From Deltaproteobacteria bacterium (GTDB lineage Bacteria > Bdellovibrionota_B > Oligoflexia > Oligoflexales > Bog-1112), in NCBI GenBank assembly GCA_020635195.1, contig JACKAG010000004.1:98605-162604 (forward strand): a stretch of 64,000 nucleotides of DNA, in the 5' to 3' direction. Positions 1 to 9,495 of the stretch are shown one piece after another; the first letter of the stretch is position 1, and each line of letters opens with the position of its first letter. The translations under genes were made by a program, and so were the position numbers. The notes under the pieces were generated by a model that saw only the letters and a program-made list of their open reading frames with translations, did not search any database and was not told the DNA's origin.

Positions 1-2
1 CC

Positions 3-254
3 AGCTATGCGATGTTGGGGGATGTGAATATTGCAGAGCCCGGAGCTCTGATCTGTTTTGCCGGTCCGAGGGTGATTCAGCAGACCATTGGTGAAAGTCT
101 GCCGGAAGGTTTTCAGACAGCAGAGTATTTGCTGGAGCATGGCATGCTCGATATGATCTGTCCACGGAAGACCCTTCGGGATACGATTGGTCAGATTCTC
201 AGTATTCTCTGGCCATCTGTGGAATCTCATGTCCGGGAGGAAGACCGCAGTTGA
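3..254 (+). CDS. accD: Acetyl-CoA carboxylase carboxyltransferase subunit beta, C-terminal end (partial)
   Basis: This is the last 83 codons of AccD, the beta subunit of the carboxyltransferase that makes malonyl-CoA for fatty acid synthesis in the cytoplasm. The gene starts left of the window. The visible part carries the family's C-terminal crotonase-fold signature: A-E-P-G-A-L-I-C-F-A-G-P-R-V-I followed by Q-Q-T-I and L-P-E-G-F-Q-T-A-E-Y-L. The stop overlaps the TTG start of folC by four bases (TTGA), so the two are probably translationally coupled. An accD-folC order is common in proteobacteria. Confidence 0.95.
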   Translation, partial: SYAMLGDVNIAEPGALICFAGPRVIQQTIGESLPEGFQTAEYLLEHGMLDMICPRKTLRDTIGQILSILWPSVESHVREEDRS

Positions 255-1726
255 GGACTCCCCCGGGTGAGCAACGCTGGCAGCAGTTATTTGATAAACG
301 CTCAGAGACTGTTATCAAGCCAGGTCTTCAGCGTATGGCAGAGGCATGGGACTGTCTGGGCTATCAGAAGCTCAGAATGAAGTTTGTTCTGATTGGCGGG
401 ACTAACGGAAAAGGTTCAACCAGTGGCATGTTATGGCATCTGCTTCTGTCTGCAACGTATCGGGTTGGCCTTTTTTCCTCACCTCATCTTTGCCACTTTC
501 GGGAACGTTTCAATCTTAGTCATCAGGCTGTGACAGACCTGATGATTGAAGCAGCCCTTGAAAGGATACGCTCTGCGCTTCCGCCCGCTTTGTATCAGAG
601 TCTGTCTTTTTTTGAGCTGAGCACTCTGATAGCAGTCGATCTGTTCCGGGATCAGGACTGTGAAATAGCTGTGATGGAAGTGGGGCTGGGTGGGCGTCTG
701 GACTCTGTCAATATTGTCAGTCCGGTCCTGACCGGGATCTGTTCGGTTGATCTGGATCATCAGGCCTGGCTGGGCTCTTCCTACCGTGAGATTGCCCAGG
801 AAAAGCTGGGTATCAGCCGCAGGAAGGTTCCCCTTTTCTGGAACGAAAAGGACAGTGTCCGGAAGGGTCTGGAACCGCTGCTCAGGGCAATCCGGGAGGC
901 GGCAGAGACGCCTCTGCTGGAGTACCCTTCTGCTTTTTTCTGTGATGATCAGCATGCGTTTTACCGGGGCCTTCCGGGAGAGTCCGGAGATGAGAGCGAG
1001 AATGTTCTTTCTGTTCCCTTACCGGAGTGGGTCCGGAGAGCTCCGGCAATTCTGAGACATAACTTTGGGATGTCTTTTGCGATGTTTGCCTGTCTGCTGG
1101 AGCAGCATCCACCAGCCGGGTCCGGGCTTTCCTATGATCGGCTGATATCACAGGCTATCCACAATTTTGCCTCTCCTCATGCTCCCTGGCCGTCTACCCT
1201 CTGGGGGCGCTTTCAGAGAATCAGAGTGTTAAGTTCTCCACCGGAGGGGGGTGAAGAACCCTGTCCGGTGACCCTGTTTCTGGATGTGGCTCATAATCCG
1301 GCTGCGGTCCGGGAGTTTTTGCACTCTCTGGAACAGGCGGGGGCGAATCGTCCCGATGCAACTTTGATGATCGTCTCGTTTTTGTCAGATAAAGATATCA
1401 ACAGAATGCTGGATATTCTTCTGGAAACGGGCTGTCGTCTGTTGCTATTCAGGGCGAATTCTGGCCGCACTTTTCTTCCGGAACAACTGTCGGCCAGACA
1501 CAGAGAGCTTCCGGTATTTGATCAGTTTTCAGATGCGTGGGAATATGCGAGACAATACATCCTTCCGGAGTCGCTCTCTGTGGCAGTGTGTGGCTCCTTT
1601 CTCGCTGTTGGTGAGGTGTTGCATTATTTTTCGCTGTATCCCTGTCACATACGGGAAACTGAGGAGCTTGTGGGCAAGGAAGCTCTGGGCCCTGCTCATG
1701 CTCTTTCTTCTTCTGCTTCCCTTTGA
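251..1726 (+). CDS. folC: Bifunctional folylpolyglutamate synthase / dihydrofolate synthase
   Basis: FolC adds glutamate to dihydropteroate and to folates in the cytoplasm, using ATP. The 491-residue protein has the Mur-ligase ATP-binding loop G-G-T-N-G-K-G-S-T near residue 50, the family motif G-L-G-G-R-L-D-S-V-N near 150, the D-H-Q-A-W-L-G segment that usually reads D-H-x-x-x-L-G, and the C-terminal-domain motif D-V-A-H-N-P near 350. It is somewhat longer than the usual 420-450 residues because of an insert around residues 215-270. The start is TTG, overlapping the accD stop. The 3' end overlaps the start of lptD. Confidence 0.95.
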   Translation: MRTPPGEQRWQQLFDKRSETVIKPGLQRMAEAWDCLGYQKLRMKFVLIGGTNGKGSTSGMLWHLLLSATYRVGLFSSPHLCHFRERFNLSHQAVTDLMIEAALERIRSALPPALYQSLSFFELSTLIAVDLFRDQDCEIAVMEVGLGGRLDSVNIVSPVLTGICSVDLDHQAWLGSSYREIAQEKLGISRRKVPLFWNEKDSVRKGLEPLLRAIREAAETPLLEYPSAFFCDDQHAFYRGLPGESGDESENVLSVPLPEWVRRAPAILRHNFGMSFAMFACLLEQHPPAGSGLSYDRLISQAIHNFASPHAPWPSTLWGRFQRIRVLSSPPEGGEEPCPVTLFLDVAHNPAAVREFLHSLEQAGANRPDATLMIVSFLSDKDINRMLDILLETGCRLLLFRANSGRTFLPEQLSARHRELPVFDQFSDAWEYARQYILPESLSVAVCGSFLAVGEVLHYFSLYPCHIRETEELVGKEALGPAHALSSSASL

Positions 1727-4700
1727 CACAGTCAAGGCCCGGAACGCTCAGTATCCCGTGATTTCGATCGACGCGACTCATAGTGCTTCAGATCGGGAGG
1801 GACAGCATCAGATTTTCAGCGGGCATGTGGTTGCTATTGCAGCAGGAACGTTGCTGACGGCCGATCATGTTGAGCTGGACCGGGAATCTTCACGCCTGAG
1901 TGCTCATGGCCATGTCATCCTGATGAATCATCATCAGGTTCTTTCAGGTGACAGCCTGCTTTATGATCTGCTGAGCCATCAGTTTACTCTGACAGATGCC
2001 GTGATGCGGACGAATGATCCACGAACTGCTGCTGCTGTGGCCGATACACTTCTTGGCTTTAGCGAAGAAGAGCTGAGCTATGAGGCGGCCAGAAGATTGC
2101 AGCTGGATCTGATTGCAGCAAAAAAAACCGGGTTGCAGGAACAATACAGGACAGCAGTTGCCCGTCATGAAATTCCGGATGCGGAGATTACAACGCAGTA
2201 TATTTTGCTTCTGGAAAAGGAAAAGCAGATTTCTTCCAGCCAGAATCCGGCTCTGAATCGTCATGCTGTGTCAGCCAGAGAAAATCTTGAACGGCGCAGG
2301 CTATCCTGGCTGGAAAGTCAGGCTCAGGCTCCGGGTTTACAAAACAGCTTTGGCCAGGTTGGCTTTTTTTCCCTTGAGGGTGATCTGATCCGTCAGGTTG
2401 GAGAAGACCAGTTCGAGGCCAGGGATTTATTTCTGACTCCCTGTATGTGTCAGCAAGGAGAGAGCGCCCCATGGGGATTTCGTGCCAGCTTTGTCGAAGC
2501 GATGGCCGGAGGCTATGCAAATCTCAGGCATCCTGTCCTTGAGATCAAAGGGATTCCTGTCCTGTATCTTCCCTGGCTCAGAATTCCTGTCAAAAGTAAG
2601 CGGCAGTCGGGATTTCTGCTCCCCGGAATTTCTCATAGCAGTGTGAACGGCAATATGTATTCGCAGCCGGTTTACTTTGCCTTTAATGATGAGATGGATG
2701 CGACTCTGGTCACCGATCTGATCGAAAAAAGGGGAGTGCGCCTGGGACTGGAATATCGGGTCCAGAATAAACAATATTCTGGCTGGACCTTTGGTCTGGA
2801 GGGCATCCGGGATAAGCTCTGGCTGGAACAGGCTGTGAGCAGGGAGCGCCTGATTAAGCGGTATACGGACGGGATGGAGGCCGCTGCGGCAGCACAGGCA
2901 AATGGAAGCCGACCTTCTCGTCAGCCGGATGAGCCTATCTCTTTGTCTGACCCTGCCTGGTGGCACAGTGCTGGCCTGGGCTACTGTCTGGAGCCGGGCA
3001 ATCAGGAAAAATGCCGTGAGCATGAAATCCGTAATCAGCTGAAGCTGCCTTTGAACAGCTGGCGGGGACAGTTTGAGTGGAAGGGGATGACGGTGATTGC
3101 TCCCCGCCTGACGCTGGTCAGCCATGGTCTTTTTGCATCAGATCATAGTTACTCTCAGGATTTATGGGTTCCGGGCTTGGCAGAATCTCTGAGTTCATCA
3201 GCTCCTCTCAGGCTTTCTGCTCCGGCGCGCTTCCGGATTCATCTGGATGCGAGTGATTTTTATGCCGGACTTGGCTCTGATTTTTCAGACCCTTATCTGG
3301 CTCTTGAACGCTTCAGTGGGTATCAGATTCCTTTTAACTTCCGGCTTCAGAGCAGAATGATCTCTCTGCTTCCGGATGAGAGCAGCCTGCTTCCTTTGTA
3401 TTTTCAGATCGCTGCGGAACAGAAGCGTATTGAGACGTTCAGGGAAGCAAAGTTCAGCAAAACATTACCGGCAAATATGCTGCTTCAGCGTCTCGGGAAT
3501 GGAAACTGGCGCAGGGTGACAGGACGGTTTTCAACACCTCTGGCCAGTGATCAGATTTTTAATGCAGATTATTTTGCAGACCTTGAATATCGGGGCATTG
3601 AAACTGCGGAAGCTCACCAGACAGGGCATCGTCTTGATCCGCTTGCTGAAGAGCGACGTCCTGAGCTTTATGAAAGCACATCCTCTCTGACAACGATGCG
3701 TTCGGGTTTTCATTTCAGCCTTCCTCTCGAGGGGGTCTGGGCGCTGCCAGCTTTTCTGAGTTCGGATGAGCCGGAACAAAAGGACAGTTATTCGGTGATT
3801 CGCAAGCGCAGGAAAGTGCGTCATACGATGAACTGGCATATGACCATGGCTACCCGTCCCTGGGTTGGGAGAAGAGGAGAATATGGAGAAAGTAGCGAAT
3901 ATCTTAAATTCGAAGATGGGAAGTGGGTCCCTTCGGGAAACAGCAAAGGTCTGACATACTTTCCATCAGACCGGGATCTTCAGCCGAGTCAGGAACTGAT
4001 CTTTGCGACTTCTCAGGACTGGGAGACGTTTGATGAGATATGGAGACTGCTTCCAGGTGCTGAAAAACCATCCGAGCTACAGTCTGCTTCTTCCGGGAGT
4101 GAAGAGGAAAGCCTCCGGGAGCGGGCCAGAAGGGAGCTGTGGTTTAGTCTGGATCAGGCGGTTTCCGGGTCTTACGAAATGTACGCCCCGGACGGGACCT
4201 GGTATGCAAATCGTTATCAGCTGACAAAAGAGAATGAGCGGACTCCTCTGCATCTTGAAAGTAAGATCAGCTACGATTATAAAAAACAAAAATTAAGGGA
4301 CAAACTTAAAGAGGAAGCAGGCTCTGAGCCTCTGAGTTCACGGCTGCCTGAGCCCTGGTCTCCTCTGGTGACCAAAATTCTTTTAAATATGTCAAAATGG
4401 TCACTGCGAACAGAAAATACATGGAATTTTTATTCCGGTCACTTTACCAACCTGATTTTTGATCTGAGCCCACCTTTATTTTTTGGCTTTAGTTCTGGCC
4501 TGACATATCAGATTGAAAAAAGCGAATTTCTGAACCGTGAAGGTGATATTGACGGTATTCTTATCAAAACATTATCTGCTTCGCTGGGCACGGAGCTGAT
4601 CCCTCATGTGGGGATCGGATGGTCTTACGGGGTCAGAGTTCAGCCAGATCAGGATATGCTGAGGCGCTCCGCGGTTTCTTCTTCATATACATCCCCGTCC

Positions 4701-4850
4701 GGTTGCTGGGGGCTTCGTTTTACCTGGGAAAAGACCTTTGATGATCCTGAATGGACACGGGGGAGCTACTATCTGGGGCTGGTCGTGAAGTTTATGACTC
4801 AGGAACGGTGGTTTGGCAACATGACCTCTCGTTATAATCCGAGATCTTAG
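1668..4850 (+). CDS. lptD: LPS-assembly protein LptD (outer-membrane barrel)
   Basis: LptD is the outer-membrane beta-barrel that inserts lipopolysaccharide into the outer leaflet. The frame is open from 1518, but most of that lies inside folC. A TTG at 1668 or the ATG at 1698 gives a normal signal peptide (basic stretch, L-L-M-L-F-L-L-L-L-P, then processing near V-K-A-R), so the start is unsettled between these. An LptA-like periplasmic domain follows (about residues 35-110) and then an atypical inserted helical stretch (about 120-210). The LptD signature I-K-G-I-P-V-L-Y-L-P-W and the S-K-R-Q-S-G-F-L segment lie near residues 290-315, before the long barrel. Cysteines occur near the N-domain/barrel junction (P-C-M-C) and near the C-terminus (S-G-C-W), but I cannot tell whether they match the E. 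coli disulfide pattern. About 1060 residues is long for the family. Confidence 0.9.
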   Translation: MWARKLWALLMLFLLLLPFDTVKARNAQYPVISIDATHSASDREGQHQIFSGHVVAIAAGTLLTADHVELDRESSRLSAHGHVILMNHHQVLSGDSLLYDLLSHQFTLTDAVMRTNDPRTAAAVADTLLGFSEEELSYEAARRLQLDLIAAKKTGLQEQYRTAVARHEIPDAEITTQYILLLEKEKQISSSQNPALNRHAVSARENLERRRLSWLESQAQAPGLQNSFGQVGFFSLEGDLIRQVGEDQFEARDLFLTPCMCQQGESAPWGFRASFVEAMAGGYANLRHPVLEIKGIPVLYLPWLRIPVKSKRQSGFLLPGISHSSVNGNMYSQPVYFAFNDEMDATLVTDLIEKRGVRLGLEYRVQNKQYSGWTFGLEGIRDKLWLEQAVSRERLIKRYTDGMEAAAAAQANGSRPSRQPDEPISLSDPAWWHSAGLGYCLEPGNQEKCREHEIRNQLKLPLNSWRGQFEWKGMTVIAPRLTLVSHGLFASDHSYSQDLWVPGLAESLSSSAPLRLSAPARFRIHLDASDFYAGLGSDFSDPYLALERFSGYQIPFNFRLQSRMISLLPDESSLLPLYFQIAAEQKRIETFREAKFSKTLPANMLLQRLGNGNWRRVTGRFSTPLASDQIFNADYFADLEYRGIETAEAHQTGHRLDPLAEERRPELYESTSSLTTMRSGFHFSLPLEGVWALPAFLSSDEPEQKDSYSVIRKRRKVRHTMNWHMTMATRPWVGRRGEYGESSEYLKFEDGKWVPSGNSKGLTYFPSDRDLQPSQELIFATSQDWETFDEIWRLLPGAEKPSELQSASSGSEEESLRERARRELWFSLDQAVSGSYEMYAPDGTWYANRYQLTKENERTPLHLESKISYDYKKQKLRDKLKEEAGSEPLSSRLPEPWSPLVTKILLNMSKWSLRTENTWNFYSGHFTNLIFDLSPPLFFGFSSGLTYQIEKSEFLNREGDIDGILIKTLSASLGTELIPHVGIGWSYGVRVQPDQDMLRRSAVSSSYTSPSGCWGLRFTWEKTFDDPEWTRGSYYLGLVVKFMTQERWFGNMTSRYNPRS

Positions 4851-4988
4851 GCTGTATTCTCAGCTGAAACTGATCACAGACTCCGCCAGATGGCATCCGC
4901 CGCTCTGTATTCTCTGAAAAAGATGTGTTCTGATCTGTCCTCATGAGCCGTGAGTGCATGGTCTTGCTTCAGTTTAAGCAAGGACAGC

Positions 4989-5008
4989 ATCATCAGAGAT
5001 GATTTTTT
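4989..5008 (+). terminator. Short hairpin plus T-run after lptD
   Basis: ATCATC, a 3-base loop and GATGAT are followed by six Ts. The stem is short and AT-rich, so this is at best a weak intrinsic terminator between lptD and the next gene. A second imperfect hairpin (GTCTTGCTT / AAGCAAGGAC) sits just upstream at about 4962-4986. Confidence 0.35.
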
Positions 5009-5077
5009 CCAGGCAGAGAAATTTGCGGATTTCAGATCAGAATAGTGTTTTAATACTAAGCAGATATTGAAAAATTT

Positions 5078-6406
5078 ATGGCAAAGAGGTGTCGATTGGG
5101 AACACTGTTTGTTGGCTGTCTGGGATTTTGTTACAGATCTTTAGCTGTCCGTTTATCGATCGTATGGGTGTCTCTTTGGGGCTGTCTATCGTTTGCTTCA
5201 GTTTCTGCACAGACAATAAATCCCTACGATCAAAAGCTGAAAATGCTCCAGGATATATTGGATAACGAAGAAGCAGATTCCGGTGAGCAGGATGACATCC
5301 TTAAGCGGATTGAACGGCAATCAGACCTTATTGAGGACAGGTTGTTGTCTTCTGAGACGGGATCAAAAAAAAAGCTCCTGAAAGGAGTGCATGATCCCCA
5401 TTTTCCCGCGAAAATATTCATAAAACCGTCTTATGTCTCATTGCCTGCTGTGTTGCATGCAAGCTTTCGTTCCTCTGTATCCGGCAGTGGTCTTGTGAAG
5501 TTAAAAGATCTGAGTCCGGAAGTTTTGAATCAGCTGTCTGAGCGTAAACTGAAAAGGCTTCTGGTTCATCTTAGCCGGATTCCTGTACGTATAGAATGGT
5601 ATGACAAGAAAGGTCACATCCGCTCGGGAAAAAAACACCTCGGTGTTCGTTTTTCTGCCTGGGAAAAAACAAATGCTGCGGCTGCTCTTGCCCTTCTGGT
5701 CGGAATGCAGCATGAGAGGCAGCTTCTTACTAAGATGCTGACGATTGCTCCGGACAGCATTACGTTTGGCCTTAATGGTGATGCTGCCTCTGTGGTGGAT
5801 GTGCAGGTTGTTGCCTCTGCTCTGGTTGAGATCATATCTCAGATCACTCCTCACAATTCGCGTCAGATTGCGTCATCTGCAGAAAATGTCGCTCAGATTT
5901 ATATAGAATACTGGGCAGAAGAACAGTCGAACCGCCTTATTCTTGCACTGACACAGCTGGTTCTTGAAACGGCAAGGGTTATGAATCTGAAGAAAGAACC
6001 TTTTACCGTTAAACAGAAGGGCATATTGCTTGGGGCTCTGTTGGCCAGCGCGCTTTTACATGCCAATGAAATCAAATCTGAAGACGAAAAACGTCTCTGG
6101 ATTGTGAATTCGATTTCTAATCTTGCATGGGCAGCCAGTACCTTTATGGGAACTATTCCGCTGGCTGGCTCTGTTATAGCAGCGGTGGCCGGAAGTCTTT
6201 CCATTGCTGTGGTCGCATGGGGCATTGTTTACAATAAAATCGGTGTCCGGGATTTTATTCCAAAGATTAAGGAGATTGAAGGGCACATTGAATTTTCAGT
6301 TCTGGACGCCGTTCATGCCGGAGGTAACGAAGAAAGCAGGTTGGATATTCTGGAAGCATTAGCCTGGATGCGCAGCACGGTTCATATCAATGGCCTCTCA
6401 GATTGA
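5078..6406 (+). CDS. Unknown exported or membrane protein
   Basis: I do not recognise this family. The first 45 residues are basic then hydrophobic (V-R-L-S-I-V-W-V-S-L-W-G-C-L-S-F-A-S) and end in S-A-Q, a plausible signal peptidase I site with an unusually long n-region, so the true start may be internal. A charged, probably coiled stretch with E-E-A-D-S-G-E-Q-D-D follows. The C-terminal third has two small-residue-rich hydrophobic segments (about residues 310-325 and 345-380, rich in G and A), then a soluble tail. There is no good ribosome-binding site before the ATG at 5078. It stands alone between lptD and a convergent aconitase gene. The glycine-rich double membrane segment loosely recalls the lipoprotein array at 17.8-25.5 kb, but I see no alignable similarity. 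Confidence 0.75.
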   Translation: MAKRCRLGTLFVGCLGFCYRSLAVRLSIVWVSLWGCLSFASVSAQTINPYDQKLKMLQDILDNEEADSGEQDDILKRIERQSDLIEDRLLSSETGSKKKLLKGVHDPHFPAKIFIKPSYVSLPAVLHASFRSSVSGSGLVKLKDLSPEVLNQLSERKLKRLLVHLSRIPVRIEWYDKKGHIRSGKKHLGVRFSAWEKTNAAAALALLVGMQHERQLLTKMLTIAPDSITFGLNGDAASVVDVQVVASALVEIISQITPHNSRQIASSAENVAQIYIEYWAEEQSNRLILALTQLVLETARVMNLKKEPFTVKQKGILLGALLASALLHANEIKSEDEKRLWIVNSISNLAWAASTFMGTIPLAGSVIAAVAGSLSIAVVAWGIVYNKIGVRDFIPKIKEIEGHIEFSVLDAVHAGGNEESRLDILEALAWMRSTVHINGLSD

Positions 6407-6449
6407 TCAGGATTGAGAAAAAGTTGCTTTCTCACGTTTACCTGGCAAG

Positions 6450-6480
6450 CGGGTCAGCATCATCTGCGCTCGCTGACCCG
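6450..6480. terminator. Convergent hairpin between unknown gene and aconitase
   Basis: CGGGTCAGC (6450-6458) and GCTGACCCG (6472-6480) form a perfect 9-bp GC-rich stem with a 13-base loop between two converging genes. There is no long T-run on either side, so termination is inferred from the position and stem strength. Confidence 0.55.
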
Positions 6481-6493
6481 TTGTCAGGGAAGG

Positions 6494-8755
6494 TCACATC
6501 AGATTAAGGGAAGATCCGGCCCGGAACCAGGCAATCTGCTCATTGTTGCAGGAATGGCGGACCTCAATTTTGTCTTCAGATCCATCCTGATGATACAGAA
6601 TAACCGTCAGAGTTTTTCCCGGAGCCAGTTGTTTCAGTCCGAGGACAGAAATTTTATCGCCTTCCAGGACCTTTTCGTAATCTTGCGGATCTGCAAAAGT
6701 CAGGGGAAGGATACCCTGTTTTTTGAGATTGGTTTCATGTATCCGGGCAAAACTTCTCACCAGTACGGTGCTGGCATTGAGGAAGCGGGGACTCATGGCA
6801 GCATGCTCCCTGCTGGAACCTTCCCCATAGTTTTCATCGCCCACAACAATCCAGCGGTGGCCTGCTGCCTTATAGTCTCTGGCGACAGCTGACAGACTGC
6901 CTTCTTTCCCGCTGAGCTGATTGAGGCCATGGCCCGGCTTGTCCCTGAAGGCATTACAGGCACCCAGTAAGAGATTGTCGCTGATATGGTCCAGGTGTCC
7001 TCTGAAACGGAGCCATTGTCCGGCAGGGGAAATATGGTCGGTTGTACACTTGCCTTTCACTTTGACAAGCAGCAGATGTTTGTCAAAATCCTCTCCATCC
7101 CATCTGGCAAATGGTTCCAGCAGCTGAAGACGCTTGCTTGATGGATTGACGACCACCTGGAGACTCTCTCCATGCTCTGAAGGGGGATGGTAGCCGGAGC
7201 TGTCCTCGGAGAAACCTTTTTCCGGAAGCCTGGGGCCCTTTGGCACCGAAAGCAGCACCTGACGTCCGTCAGCAGCAGTCACAGTATCTGTGGCCGGATT
7301 GAAGCCCAGTTTTCCTGAAAGAGCGTATGCGACAACCATTTCCGGGCTGCTGATAAAACCCAGAGTTTCCTGGTTTGCATCATTGCGCCCGCGGAAGTTT
7401 CTGTTGAAAGAGGTTACGATCGCATTTTTTTCACCCGCTTTGATATCATCACGCTTCCACTGTCCAATGCAGGGGCCACAGGCATTGGCAAGAACAGTTC
7501 CCCCGAATTCTTTCAGGGTTTCAAGCAGACCATCTCTGCGGATAGTTGCGAAAATCTGAGCAGATCCTGGCGAAATATAGAAAGGGACTTTCGACTTCAG
7601 GCCGAGCTTCAGCGCCTCTTTTGCGACAGAGCTTGCCTTATAGATGTCTTCATAAGAGGAGTTGGTGCAGCTTCCGATCAGACAGGCGCTGACATGGTCC
7701 GGGTAGGCTTCTTTTGTGATCTCTGCGGCAAATTGTGAGACAGGTCGTGCAAGATCCGGAGAATGAGGGCCAACAATGTAAGGCTCCAGCTGGTCGAGGT
7801 CAATCTCCAGAACTTCATCATAGAAACGTCCGGGGTTCTGAAGGGTTTCAGGGTCAGGAACCAGACATTCCCGGAACTTTTCTGTCAGTGCTGCCAGATC
7901 TTCTCGTCCGGTCCCCCGCAGATATTCTGTCATGGACTGGTCGCAGGCAAAGACGGAGGTTGTGGCTCCCAGCTCAGCACCCATATTGGTAATGGTTGCT
8001 TTCCCTGTGCAGCTGAAGCTTGCCGCACCTTCTCCGATATACTCGACAATTTTGTTGGTTCCGCCTTTTACGGTGAGTATATCAAGAACTTTAAGGATGA
8101 CATCTTTTGGTGCGGTCCATCCTTTCATGGAGCCTTTGAGATGCACCGCGATGATTTTCGGATAAAGCAGCTCCCATGGCTGACCTGCCATAACATCGAC
8201 CGCATCGGCCCCACCAACTCCGATGGCCAGCATTCCCAGACCACCAGCATTTGGGGTGTGAGAGTCGGTGCCGATCATCAGGCCTCCGGGGAAGGCGTAG
8301 TTTTCCAGAACCACCTGGTGAATGATTCCGGAGCCTGGTCCCCAGAAACCAATACCGTATTTTTCTGATGCAGACCTGAGAAAATTATAAACTTCTTCGT
8401 TTTCCTGACCTGCAACATTCAGATCGGCTTCTGAGCCGCTATGAGCACGAATCAGGTGGTCGCAGTGTACAGTGGAGGGGACGGCAACCTTGTGGCGTCC
8501 GGACTGAATAAACTGAAGAAGGGCCATCTGTGCGGTGGCATCCTGCATGGCAACCCGGTCAGGGCGTAGCAGAACAAAACTACGTCCCCGCTCGATGCCT
8601 GCGCAGCCACTGTCATCCTCCAGGTGGCTGAAGAGAATTTTCTCTGACAGGGTCAGAGAACGGCCAAGCTTCTCGCGATATTCCGGGAGTTTTTTCTGAA
8701 CTTTTTCATAGTGCTTGCGCACGACATTCGCCTGGGTCGAAACACTGGAAACCAT
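6494..8755 (-). CDS. acn: Aconitate hydratase, mitochondrial type
   Basis: Aconitase interconverts citrate and isocitrate in the TCA cycle through a [4Fe-4S] cluster. The 753-residue length and sequence style (D-R-V-A-M-Q-D-A-T-A-Q-M near residue 70, T-V-H-C-D-H-L, G-T-D-S-H-T-P-N near 165) match the mitochondrial-type subfamily rather than long AcnA or AcnB. The cluster cysteines are visible in I-G-S-C-T-N-S near 363 and in A-C-G-P-C-I-G near 426-429. The C-terminal swivel domain has the substrate-binding G-E-G-S-S-R-E-H segment. The start ATG has an acceptable upstream AGAGGT. It is probably a single-gene unit. Confidence 0.96.
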   Translation of the reverse strand: MVSSVSTQANVVRKHYEKVQKKLPEYREKLGRSLTLSEKILFSHLEDDSGCAGIERGRSFVLLRPDRVAMQDATAQMALLQFIQSGRHKVAVPSTVHCDHLIRAHSGSEADLNVAGQENEEVYNFLRSASEKYGIGFWGPGSGIIHQVVLENYAFPGGLMIGTDSHTPNAGGLGMLAIGVGGADAVDVMAGQPWELLYPKIIAVHLKGSMKGWTAPKDVILKVLDILTVKGGTNKIVEYIGEGAASFSCTGKATITNMGAELGATTSVFACDQSMTEYLRGTGREDLAALTEKFRECLVPDPETLQNPGRFYDEVLEIDLDQLEPYIVGPHSPDLARPVSQFAAEITKEAYPDHVSACLIGSCTNSSYEDIYKASSVAKEALKLGLKSKVPFYISPGSAQIFATIRRDGLLETLKEFGGTVLANACGPCIGQWKRDDIKAGEKNAIVTSFNRNFRGRNDANQETLGFISSPEMVVAYALSGKLGFNPATDTVTAADGRQVLLSVPKGPRLPEKGFSEDSSGYHPPSEHGESLQVVVNPSSKRLQLLEPFARWDGEDFDKHLLLVKVKGKCTTDHISPAGQWLRFRGHLDHISDNLLLGACNAFRDKPGHGLNQLSGKEGSLSAVARDYKAAGHRWIVVGDENYGEGSSREHAAMSPRFLNASTVLVRSFARIHETNLKKQGILPLTFADPQDYEKVLEGDKISVLGLKQLAPGKTLTVILYHQDGSEDKIEVRHSCNNEQIAWFRAGSSLNLM

Positions 8756-8789
8756 GGTTCACCTCTGTCAGAGAAAGAGAGATCGGATC

Positions 8790-9389
8790 TCAGCCGGGCA
8801 GTTTTTTGGCCAGCTGATTGATTCGTATGGCTATGTCATAAAGGGGGTGATCTTTGCTCAGGGCAAGAGGAGCTACGGCTTCTCCTGCTATGAGTTGATC
8901 CAGTTGCCGGAGGAGCTCTGTGTGATCAGGAGAAGGCTGAGGAGCTTTCTGTTTCAGTTTTTCCGGAATCTCATTTAAGCGGATGACCAGATCCTGAAGC
9001 TGGTCGGAGGCACGGAGCCTGATGGGGTGAGGCTGCCTGCCTTCCAGCAGTTCATCCAGAAATCTTCGCACCGAAACCATCGGACCATAAATCTGATGGG
9101 TGTATCTGGCTGACATGGCCAGGGTGGCTCCGATAAATAAAATCACCAGCAAGAGGGCGACAGCTGCTGGTTGCATGAGTTTTGTCATTGTGATGACAGT
9201 CTGACTGGCGTCCAGACGGAAGTAAACAGACAGAGCTTCGTAAATATCCCAGAGAAAATAGAGAAAGACTCCAAGCAGAAGGGATGAAAAAATCAGATTG
9301 ATGAACAGAAACATGATTCCGAAGCGAAGCTGCTTGTAAGGCTCGATCAGAATGGCCCCACGGCGTGTAGACTTCAGCACTTTCATCAC
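8790..9389 (-). CDS. Two-transmembrane protein with a HAMP-like linker, no output domain
   Basis: The 199-residue protein has two long hydrophobic helices (about residues 23-50 and 70-95). After the second comes Y-G-P-M-V-S-V-R-R-F-L-D-E-L-L-E-G, which resembles the start of a HAMP linker, and then a charged helical tail ending at the C-terminus. No kinase, cyclase or methyl-accepting domain follows. It could be a small sensory or scaffold membrane protein whose partner acts in trans. It lies about 100 bases downstream of prmA-rsmE on the same strand and may be cotranscribed. The function is unknown. Confidence 0.75.
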   Translation of the reverse strand: MMKVLKSTRRGAILIEPYKQLRFGIMFLFINLIFSSLLLGVFLYFLWDIYEALSVYFRLDASQTVITMTKLMQPAAVALLLVILFIGATLAMSARYTHQIYGPMVSVRRFLDELLEGRQPHPIRLRASDQLQDLVIRLNEIPEKLKQKAPQPSPDHTELLRQLDQLIAGEAVAPLALSKDHPLYDIAIRINQLAKKLPG

Positions 9390-9495
9390 CCTCCTCTTGG
9401 CTTTTCAGACAGGACTGAAGGACAGCTGACGAAAATTATAATCTGTTTTTCTGATTCCTGCTCCAGGAAAGCAGAACAGAGGAGCTGAGAGCATC

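Noticed and set aside
6413..6892. Plus-strand reading frame at the 3' end of aconitase, and similar frames antisense to aconitase, metH, protease and hemL
   Set aside because: Antisense shadows of strongly conserved genes, with no ribosome-binding site or family match.
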